Below are positions 1-5,888 of a DNA stretch of 5,888 nucleotides, one piece after another. The translations under genes and the position numbers were made by a program. Below the pieces are notes generated by a model. That model was not told where the DNA came from and searched no databases. It saw nothing but the letters and a program-made list of their open reading frames with translations. This DNA is from Acidobacteriota bacterium. GTDB taxonomy: Bacteria > Acidobacteriota > UBA4820 > DSQY01. Numbering within the stretch: the first letter of the stretch is position 1; each line of letters starts with the position of its first letter. The stretch lies in assembly GCA_021814355.1 (NCBI GenBank), contig JAKAIJ010000169.1:1-5888 (forward strand), written 5' to 3'.

Positions 1-14
1 CGATCTCGGGTTCC

Positions 15-35
15 CGGCGCGCTCCGTCCGCGCCG
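15..35 (-). terminator. Perfect GC-rich inverted repeat just after glnS
   Basis: CGGCGCG (15-21) and CGCGCCG (29-35) are perfect 7-bp arms around a 7-base loop, directly abutting the glnS stop codon (36-38). In the glnS transcript this would form a very stable hairpin at the 3' end. No U-tract follows it (the next bases on the minus strand are GGAACCC), so it is not a canonical intrinsic terminator. It may be a U-less terminator, a 3'-end stabiliser, or chance in GC-rich DNA. The window ends 14 bases further on, so what lies beyond is unknown. Confidence 0.3.
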
Positions 36-1745
<1,710 letters not shown>

Positions 1746-1780
1746 CCTCGCCCTCGCGCGGCGCCCTCCGCCGGGGCGTC

Positions 1781-1789
1781 ATCATAGCA
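1781..1789 (-). promoter_or_regulatory. Candidate extended -10 promoter for glnS
   Basis: Read on the minus strand this is TGC followed by TATGAT, an extended -10 element with five of six consensus bases. No good -35 hexamer is visible 16-18 bp upstream, which extended -10 promoters tolerate. Initiation about 7 bases downstream would leave a leader of roughly 30 nt before the glnS ATG. It is one of the few AT-rich patches in a GC-rich spacer, which adds weight. Confidence 0.5.
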
Positions 1790-1880
1790 CGGAAGGCGCG
1801 CTGCCGCCTCGCCCGTGGCCTTGCGGCTCCCGCGGAAGGCGTGGCCCACAGGCCTGCTGGCGCCCGGCGCCTGGCTGGGC

Positions 1881-1886
1881 TAGAAT
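1881..1886 (+). promoter_or_regulatory. Candidate -10 box for the M1 aminopeptidase gene
   Basis: TAGAAT matches the sigma-70-type -10 consensus at five of six positions and stands in an AT-richer patch (1881-1900) about 60 bp before the gene. The -35 region is poor (TGGCGC at 17-bp spacing) and overlaps a perfect palindrome at 1859-1871. The predicted start near 1893 would give a leader of about 55 nt. The position fits, but this is motif reading only. Confidence 0.45.
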
Positions 1887-1947
1887 CAACATCCATGTTT
1901 CCCGCGCCCCGTACTCCGGGCGCCCGCGCGGAGGGTGAAGAACGACC

Positions 1948-3729
1948 ATGGCCCGCACCGACCCCCACTCCTACTTCGATCCCGGCCAGCCCCGCACGCG
2001 GAGCGTCCACTTCGCGTGGGAGGTGGACTTCACGGCGCGCCGTATCCGGGGCTCGGCCACCCTGGCGCTGGAGGCTCCCGGCACTGGCCCCATGGACCTC
2101 GACACCCGGGGCCTGAAGCTCTTTTCCGCGACGGCCGGGGACGGCCGCCCGGTGGCTTTCTCCCTCGCCGAGCCCGACGCGGTCCTGGGGAGCCGGCTGC
2201 GGCTCGTTCTCCCGGAGGGGACGTCGCGGGTCCGCCTGGACTACGAGACGGCGCCCGACGCCGTGGCCCTCCAGTGGCTCTCCCCGGCCCAGACGTTGGG
2301 CCGGCGGCTCCCCTTCCTCTTCAGCCAGTGCCAGCCCCACCACGCGCGGACCGTGGCGCCCCTCCAGGACAGCCCCGCGGCGCGGGTCACCTACACCGCG
2401 GAAGTGACGGTGCCCGACGGGATCACCGCGGTCATGGCCGCGGGCGCCGAGGGGGACGGCCCCGCCCCCGGGGGGAAGCGCACCTTCCGCTTCCGGATGC
2501 CCCAGCCCGTCCCCACCTACCTGGTGGCGCTGGCGGCGGGCGACCTAGCCTCCCGGGAGATCGGCCCACGTTCGCGCGTCTGGGCGGAACCCGGGACGCT
2601 CGACGCGGCCGCCTGGGAGTTCGCCGAGGTGGAGTCCGCCATCGCCGCCGCCGAGGGGCTCTTCGGCCCCTACGACTGGGACCGCTACGATCTGCTGGTC
2701 CTGCCCCCCTCCTTCCCCTACGGCGGGATGGAGAACCCCCGGCTCACCTTCCTCACCCCAACGCTCCTGGCGGGGGACCGCTCCCTCGTGGCGGTGATGG
2801 CGCACGAGCTGGCCCACTCGTGGACGGGCAACCTGGTGACCAACGCCACGGTGGAGCACTTCTGGCTCAACGAGGGGTTCACCGTCTGGGCCGAGCGCCG
2901 CATTCTGGAGGCGCTGCGCGGCGCGGACTACGCCGCCATGGTCTGGGCCATCGGCCTGTCGGGCCTCCGTTCCGCCCTGGCGCGGTTCGGCGAGGGCTCT
3001 CCCCTGACCCGGCTGGTGACCCAGCTCGAGGGGGTGAACCCCGACGAGGTCTACTCCGAGGTCCCCTACGAGAAGGGCGCCCTCTTCGTGGCGCTCCTGG
3101 AGAAGACCGCCGGCCGGGCCGTCTGGGACCGCTTCGTCCGCGACTACATGGCGAGGTTCCGGTTCACGTCCATCACCACCGACACCTTCCTCGCCTTCCT
3201 CGAGGAGAAGCTGCCCGGCCTGGCGGCCCGCGCGGACGCCGGCGCGTGGCTCCACGGGCCGGGCCTCCCCGCCAACGCGCCCGTCCTGCGGTCGGCCCGG
3301 CTGGAGCTCCTCCAGGCGAAGGCCGCGGCCTGGGCGGCGGGGGAGCGGCCGTCTCCCGAGGCGGTGAAGGAGTGGCCGCCCGAGGAGCTCCTCGTGTTTC
3401 TCCAGGGCCTCCCGCGCCCCATGCCCGAGGCCGACTGCGCCTGGCTGCAGGGACGGCTTGACCTGCCCGGCGGGCGCAACTACGAGATCGTCGTGGAGTG
3501 GCTCTCCATCGCCCTCGCGTCGGACTACGCGCCGGCGTTCCCCTGCGCCCGGGAGGTGCTCGGCAAGGTGGGGCGGATGAAATACCTGCGTCCCCTCTAC
3601 CGGGCCCTGGCCGCATCGCCGAGGAGCCGCGCCCTGGCGCGGGAGCTTTACGCGGCCACCCGCGAGGGGTTGCACGGCCTCTCGCGGCGGGTCATCGAGG
3701 AGGTCCTCGCCTCCTACCCCGCCCCGTGA
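1948..3729 (+). CDS. M1-family zinc aminopeptidase, leukotriene A4 hydrolase-like
   Basis: This 593-residue protein lacks a signal peptide or membrane segment, so it is probably cytosolic, and it should remove N-terminal residues from peptides. Seen: the substrate-binding GGMENP at 259-264, zinc motif HELAH at 286-290, and the third zinc ligand Glu309 in WLNEGFT, giving HEXXH-X18-E as required for family M1. The N-terminal saddle domain has SQCQ at 126-129, the catalytic domain has VPYEKG at 372-377, and the C-terminal helical domain (about 455-593) has VGRMK at 541-545. All align with human leukotriene A4 hydrolase from memory, with a constant 9-residue offset in the catalytic domain; Asp366, Tyr369 and Tyr374 fall at the human Asp375, Tyr378 and Tyr383. 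This makes the LTA4H subgroup likelier than PepN, which is much longer. The ATG is preceded by GGAGGG (1930-1935), with rather long spacing. Physiological substrate is unknown. Confidence 0.95.
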   Translation: MARTDPHSYFDPGQPRTRSVHFAWEVDFTARRIRGSATLALEAPGTGPMDLDTRGLKLFSATAGDGRPVAFSLAEPDAVLGSRLRLVLPEGTSRVRLDYETAPDAVALQWLSPAQTLGRRLPFLFSQCQPHHARTVAPLQDSPAARVTYTAEVTVPDGITAVMAAGAEGDGPAPGGKRTFRFRMPQPVPTYLVALAAGDLASREIGPRSRVWAEPGTLDAAAWEFAEVESAIAAAEGLFGPYDWDRYDLLVLPPSFPYGGMENPRLTFLTPTLLAGDRSLVAVMAHELAHSWTGNLVTNATVEHFWLNEGFTVWAERRILEALRGADYAAMVWAIGLSGLRSALARFGEGSPLTRLVTQLEGVNPDEVYSEVPYEKGALFVALLEKTAGRAVWDRFVRDYMARFRFTSITTDTFLAFLEEKLPGLAARADAGAWLHGPGLPANAPVLRSARLELLQAKAAAWAAGERPSPEAVKEWPPEELLVFLQGLPRPMPEADCAWLQGRLDLPGGRNYEIVVEWLSIALASDYAPAFPCAREVLGKVGRMKYLRPLYRALAASPRSRALARELYAATREGLHGLSRRVIEEVLASYPAP

Positions 3730-3752
3730 GCGGCTGCGGACCGCCCCGGGGC

Positions 3753-3781
3753 TAGACAGGCAACCCGTTCCGTGCTAACAT
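3753..3781 (+). promoter_or_regulatory. Promoter of the rpsF ribosomal-protein operon
   Basis: A -35 hexamer TAGACA (3753-3758, five of six to TTGACA) is followed by a 17-bp spacer and TAACAT (3776-3781, four of six), with a TGC extended -10 element at 3773-3775. This is the best two-box promoter in the window and lies 65 bp before the first ribosomal gene. Initiation should fall near 3788, giving a leader of about 58 nt that contains the whole GC-rich leader structure. Confidence 0.65.
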
Positions 3782-3796
3782 TTACATTCCATCCTT

Positions 3797-3838
3797 CCTC
3801 CGCCCGCAGGGGGCGGGGGCTCAGGCCACGAGGAGGAG
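3797..3838 (+). promoter_or_regulatory. rpsF leader: hairpin or alternative stem over the ribosome binding site
   Basis: Two exclusive folds can be drawn. In the first, 3797-3805 (CCTCCGCCC) pairs with 3811-3819 (GGGCGGGGG): nine pairs including one G-U, with loop GCAGG, leaving the Shine-Dalgarno sequence AGGAGG (3831-3836) free, 9 bases before the rpsF ATG. In the second, CCTCC (3797-3801) pairs with GGAGG (3832-3836), hiding that site, and GCCC (3802-3805) can pair with GGGC (3811-3814 or 3817-3820). rpsF leaders in many bacteria carry an S6:S18-binding RNA motif that mediates feedback control. A CCG lies here at the junction (3800-3802), a trinucleotide I recall as part of that motif. Assignment to that class is inference. 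Confidence 0.4.
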
Positions 3839-3845
3839 CGCCGTA

Positions 3846-4244
3846 ATGCGCCACTATGAAACCGTCGTCATCCTGCCGCCCAACCTGAGGGAGACCGTGC
3901 TCGACGAGGCCGTCACGGGCGTCGAGAAGGAGCTCGCCGAGCGGTTCGGCGCCCGGGGCGTCACCGTGAACCGGTGGGGGAGGCAGAACATGGCCTACCC
4001 CATCCGCAAGTTCAAGGAGGGGTACTACGTGCTCTACGAGTACGACTCGGAGCGCGAGGACACCGTCTCCGGCGTCGAGGCCCGCCTGCGCATCAACGAG
4101 TCCGTGATGCGCTTCCTGACCATCCGCCGGGACGAGGAGTTCCGCACGGCGGAGCGGATGAAGGCGCGGTCCGCGAAGCGCAAGAAGCACGAGTCCACGG
4201 AAGGCGAACTGGGCACCTACGACGAAGACATGGACCTGGAGTGA
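3846..4244 (+). CDS. rpsF: 30S ribosomal protein S6
   Basis: S6 (132 residues) sits on the platform of the small subunit, where it binds 16S rRNA as a heterodimer with S18. Seen: the N-terminal MRHYETVVILPP strand, WGRQNMAYPIRKFKEGYYVLYEY at about residues 44-66 and INESVMRFLTIRRDEE at about 83-98, all typical of the ferredoxin-like S6 fold. Length is that of the E. coli protein. The C-terminus has a basic stretch (about 102-113) and then an acidic tail ending DEDMDLE; in E. coli a comparable tail is extended with glutamates by RimK, but no rimK is visible here. The start is fixed by AGGAGG 9 bases upstream and by homology. It is the first gene of the operon, 8 bp before rpsR. Confidence 0.98.
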   Translation: MRHYETVVILPPNLRETVLDEAVTGVEKELAERFGARGVTVNRWGRQNMAYPIRKFKEGYYVLYEYDSEREDTVSGVEARLRINESVMRFLTIRRDEEFRTAERMKARSAKRKKHESTEGELGTYDEDMDLE

Positions 4245-4252
4245 GGCGAACC

Positions 4253-4528
4253 ATGGCGGACGACAGAGGCAGATCCAGGGACGGCAAGAAGAAGACCTTC
4301 TACAAGAAGGACTACCTCTTCAAGCGCAAGAAGTACTGCAAGTTCTGCGATTCGGGCGTGCCGTTCATTGACTACAAGGACGTGCGGCTGCTCCAGGGCT
4401 ACCTGCGGGAGCGCGCCAAGATCGTCCCGCGGCGCATCTCCGGCACCTGCGCCATCCACCAGCGCCAGCTGACGGCGGCCATCAAGCGTGCCCGGCTCCT
4501 GGCCCTGCTGCCCTTCACCCAGGACTGA
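4253..4528 (+). CDS. rpsR: 30S ribosomal protein S18, zinc-ligand form
   Basis: S18 (91 residues) is the partner of S6 on the 30S platform. Seen: a highly basic N-terminal extension, then KYCKFC (27-32), PFIDYKDVRLLQGYL (37-51), KIVPRRISGTCAIHQRQL (56-73) and AIKRARLLALLPF (76-88), the classical S18 core. Cys29, Cys32, Cys66 and His69 form a CxxC...CxxH set expected to bind zinc; E. coli S18 lacks most of these ligands. The reading frame stays open far upstream inside rpsF, but the ATG at 4253 is the right start: homology begins there and GTGAGG, overlapping the rpsF stop codon, serves as its ribosome binding site six bases away. No ssb gene separates it from rpsF, unlike the Bacillus arrangement. 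Confidence 0.97.
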   Translation: MADDRGRSRDGKKKTFYKKDYLFKRKKYCKFCDSGVPFIDYKDVRLLQGYLRERAKIVPRRISGTCAIHQRQLTAAIKRARLLALLPFTQD

Positions 4529-4540
4529 GGAGGGACGTCC

Positions 4541-4987
4541 ATGAAGGTCATTCTCAGAGAGGACGTGGACAATCTGGGTGCCCGGGGCAAGGTGGTCAAC
4601 GTGAAGGACGGATACGCCCGGAACTTCCTGATCCCAAAGGGCCTCGCCATGCGCCACACGGCGGGGGCCGCCAAGGTCCTCGCCCAGGAGCGCCGCACCT
4701 TCGAGGTGAAGCAGCTCAAGGCCCGCGAGGCGGCCGAGGCCCTGTCGGAACGCCTCTCGGCGGTGGAGCTCTCCGTGGCGAAGCGCGCGGGCGACCAGGA
4801 CGTGCTCTACGGGTCCGTGACCCCGACCGACATCGCCGACCTCCTGAAGGAGAAGGGCTTCGTCGTGGACAAGCGCAAGATCCACCTGCGCGAGCCCGTG
4901 AAGAAACTGGGCGACTACGAGGTGCACCTCAAGCTCCACAAGGACGTGTCGCCCGTCGTGAAGCTCCACGTGACCAAAGAGGAGTAG
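4541..4987 (+). CDS. rplI: 50S ribosomal protein L9
   Basis: L9 (148 residues; about 149 is usual) binds 23S rRNA near the L1 stalk base and reaches over the small subunit, helping reading-frame fidelity. Seen: the N-terminal rRNA-binding domain with MKVILREDVDNLG and the L9 signature GKVVNVKDGYARNFLIPKGLA (16-36), a long charged connecting helix (about 41-75) rich in Lys, Arg, Glu and Ala, and the C-terminal domain with LYGSVTPTDIADLLKEKG (89-106), KIHLREPVKKLGDYEV (112-127) and a closing VKLHV strand. GGAGGG at 4529-4534, directly after the rpsR stop, gives a strong ribosome binding site 6 bases from the ATG. It is co-transcribed with rpsF and rpsR; dnaB, a frequent downstream neighbour elsewhere, does not follow. 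Confidence 0.98.
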   Translation: MKVILREDVDNLGARGKVVNVKDGYARNFLIPKGLAMRHTAGAAKVLAQERRTFEVKQLKAREAAEALSERLSAVELSVAKRAGDQDVLYGSVTPTDIADLLKEKGFVVDKRKIHLREPVKKLGDYEVHLKLHKDVSPVVKLHVTKEE

Positions 4988-4988
4988 G

Positions 4989-5384
4989 ATGGCGGACGCC
5001 CCGCTCCCGCGCCCGAAGGCGTACGGCTACGCGCTCCTTACCCTGCTGGCGCCGGGCCTCGGACACTGGTCCCTGGGCCGCAGGGGGAGGGCCGGGGCCT
5101 TCTTCGCCATCGTGGGGGCGACCTTCGCCGCCGGCCTCCTCTTCGACGGGGCGCTCTTCTCCCCGGCCTCGGACAACTGGCTCTTCCGGCTCGGAGCCGT
5201 GGCGCAGATGGGGCTGGGCCTGCCCTACGCGCTCGGGCGGCTCCTGGGCCTCGGGCCGCTCGAGTCGGCCCGCGTCACAGGCGTCATGTTCGGGTACGGA
5301 AACACCTTCCTCGTGGCGGCCGGGCTCATGAACATGCTGCTCGCGATGGACGTCTACGACATCGCCGTGGGGAGAAAGCCCTGA
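4989..5384 (+). CDS. Small four-helix membrane protein, DUF6677-like, function unknown
   Basis: I cannot assign a function to this 131-residue inner-membrane protein. Hydrophobic segments lie at about 11-28, 36-54, 66-85 and 102-121. The first carries LLAPGLGHWSLGRRGRA (19-35); this PGLGH...GR pattern occurs in several small bacterial membrane families, among them DUF6677 as I remember it. The C-terminal end NMLLAMDVYDIAVGRK (115-130) also resembles that family. It begins one base after the rplI stop codon, with GAGGAG (4979-4984) inside the end of rplI as its ribosome binding site, so it is almost certainly on the ribosomal-protein transcript. The family name is from recall and is the uncertain part; the gene itself is well supported by operon spacing and composition. 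Confidence 0.85.
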   Translation: MADAPLPRPKAYGYALLTLLAPGLGHWSLGRRGRAGAFFAIVGATFAAGLLFDGALFSPASDNWLFRLGAVAQMGLGLPYALGRLLGLGPLESARVTGVMFGYGNTFLVAAGLMNMLLAMDVYDIAVGRKP

Positions 5385-5557
5385 TGGTGCCCGACCACTT
5401 TCTCTCCATGCTCGTCTTCTCCGTTCTGGTGGCGCTCTTCTTCGCCGTCCTGAACCACCGCGACCGGCGCGGCTTCCTGAAGTCCGTCGCCAAGACCCTG
5501 GGGTGGATGGTGCTGGGCTCGCTGGCCTTCGCCTACCTGATGTACTGGGCGGCGTGA
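5384..5557 (+). CDS. 57-residue two-helix membrane protein, function unknown
   Basis: This short gene starts at an ATG overlapping the previous stop codon by one base (TGATG) and ends in the same kind of overlap with the next gene. The product has hydrophobic stretches at about 6-23 and 40-56, joined by a basic loop, NHRDRRGFLKSVAK (24-37). By the positive-inside rule the loop should be cytoplasmic and both termini outside (inference). A purine-rich GGGGAG (5369-5374) lies about 9 bases upstream as a possible ribosome binding site. I do not recognise the family. The uninterrupted frame that exactly bridges two neighbours, with the membrane pattern, makes it a real gene rather than a gap. A helper subunit for one of its membrane-protein neighbours is possible but unproven. 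Confidence 0.8.
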   Translation: MVPDHFLSMLVFSVLVALFFAVLNHRDRRGFLKSVAKTLGWMVLGSLAFAYLMYWAA

Positions 5558-5888
5558 TGGCCCTGAGGCGCCTGGCCCTCTACTGGCTAGCCCCGGCGCT
5601 CTACCTCGTCCTGATCTTCGCCCTCTCGGGAATGAGCCGCCCCCCGGTCCCCCCGGGGGTGGACTCGAACCTCCTCCACTACCCCGAGTACGCCGTGCTG
5701 GGGCTGCTTTTCGCCCGGGCGCTCCAGGGGGAGCGGCGCGGCCGCGCGTCCCTCGGAGCGCTTCTCGCCGCGGTGGGGCTCTGCGCGTTCTGGGGGGCGA
5801 CGGACGAGATCCACCAAGCCTTTGTCCCGGGACGGGTGCCCGACCCGCTCGACTGGTGGCACGATGTGGTGGGCGCCGCGGCGCTGGC
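5557..5888 (+). CDS. VanZ-like membrane protein, 3' end beyond the window
   Basis: About 110 residues are visible before the window ends. Seen: a first hydrophobic segment (about 8-25) closing in FALSGMSRPP, a loop with HYPEYAVLGLLFARAL (41-56), a third region at about 65-80, and the signature ATDEIHQAFVPGRVPDPLDWWHDVVGA (81-107). The DEIHQ...PGR...D..D...D pattern, with Asp83, Glu84, Gln87 and Asp96/99/103, is the hallmark of the VanZ-like family. Enterococcal VanZ gives low-level teicoplanin resistance by an unclear mechanism, but most family members are chromosomal proteins of unknown role, so this should not be read as a resistance gene. The ATG overlaps the preceding stop codon by one base and has no clear ribosome binding site of its own, which points to translational coupling. 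It is cut by the window edge, not visibly broken. Confidence 0.88.
   Translation, partial: MALRRLALYWLAPALYLVLIFALSGMSRPPVPPGVDSNLLHYPEYAVLGLLFARALQGERRGRASLGALLAAVGLCAFWGATDEIHQAFVPGRVPDPLDWWHDVVGAAAL

Noticed and set aside
1935..3461. A 508-codon frame on the plus strand overlapping the aminopeptidase in another phase
   Set aside because: The translation is Gly/Pro/Arg/Ala-rich and repetitive. The overlapping frame contains HELAH, GGMENP and WLNEGFT in correct order, so this is a shadow.
2545..3675. A 376-codon frame on the minus strand within the aminopeptidase gene
   Set aside because: It has low-complexity composition, no motif and no promoter or ribosome binding site of note; it is a GC-driven antisense shadow.
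3730..3752. Possible terminator after the aminopeptidase gene
   Set aside because: Only a 4-bp stem (GCGG/CCGC) with no T-run can be drawn, too weak to call. Read-through into the rpsF operon is possible.
3974..4252. Upstream extension of the rpsR frame into rpsF
   Set aside because: S18 homology begins at the ATG at 4253, which has its own ribosome binding site. The upstream part has the Arg/Gly/His-rich look of out-of-frame rpsF.
5587..5862. A 91-codon frame on the minus strand opposite the VanZ-like gene
   Set aside because: The plus strand encodes a clear family signature here. The antisense translation is Arg/Glu/Pro-rich with no motif.
5557..5888. Reading the VanZ-like gene as evidence of a vancomycin or teicoplanin resistance cluster
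   Set aside because: No vanA/H/X/R/S-like gene or mobile element is visible, and the setting is a ribosomal-protein operon.

Overview
The window is GC-rich bacterial chromosome of ordinary housekeeping type. It holds two short divergent transcription units and then a tight operon. I see no CRISPR array, insertion sequence, integrase, tRNA or rRNA. The compact rpsF-rpsR-rplI cluster, the E. coli-like glutaminyl-tRNA synthetase, the zinc-ligand S18 and a DUF6677-like membrane protein next to a VanZ-like protein suggest Acidobacteriota or a similar deep-branching Gram-negative phylum. That placement is inference from gene order and remembered family distribution, and I hold it with low confidence.

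Layout. On the minus strand (36-1745) lies glnS, a complete glutaminyl-tRNA synthetase with both class I signature motifs. It is followed at its 3' end by a perfect GC-rich inverted repeat. The 202-bp divergent spacer (1746-1947) carries a candidate extended -10 promoter firing into glnS and a TAGAAT -10 box firing the other way. On the plus strand (1948-3729) lies a cytosolic M1-family zinc metallopeptidase. It resembles eukaryotic leukotriene A4 hydrolase along its whole length, including the residues used for that enzyme's epoxide-hydrolase activity.

The 116-bp spacer 3730-3845 has the best promoter in the window (TAGACA, 17 bp, TAACAT with a TGC extension). Downstream of it a GC-rich leader can form either a local hairpin or a stem that covers the rpsF Shine-Dalgarno sequence. 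The operon then runs rpsF (S6), rpsR (S18), rplI (L9), a four-helix membrane protein, a 57-residue two-helix membrane protein that is easy to miss, and a VanZ-like membrane protein cut by the window edge. Spacing from rplI onward is 1 bp, then two 1-base TGATG stop/start overlaps, so these membrane genes are probably translated from the ribosomal-protein transcript.

How they fit together. glnS, S6, S18 and L9 all serve translation. S6 and S18 bind each other on the 30S platform, and the leader is a plausible site for their autoregulation. The aminopeptidase probably trims peptides in the cytosol. The three membrane proteins have no assignable reaction. The most interesting points are the leukotriene-hydrolase-like residue set, the alternative folds of the rpsF leader, and the coupled membrane-protein tail of the ribosomal operon.
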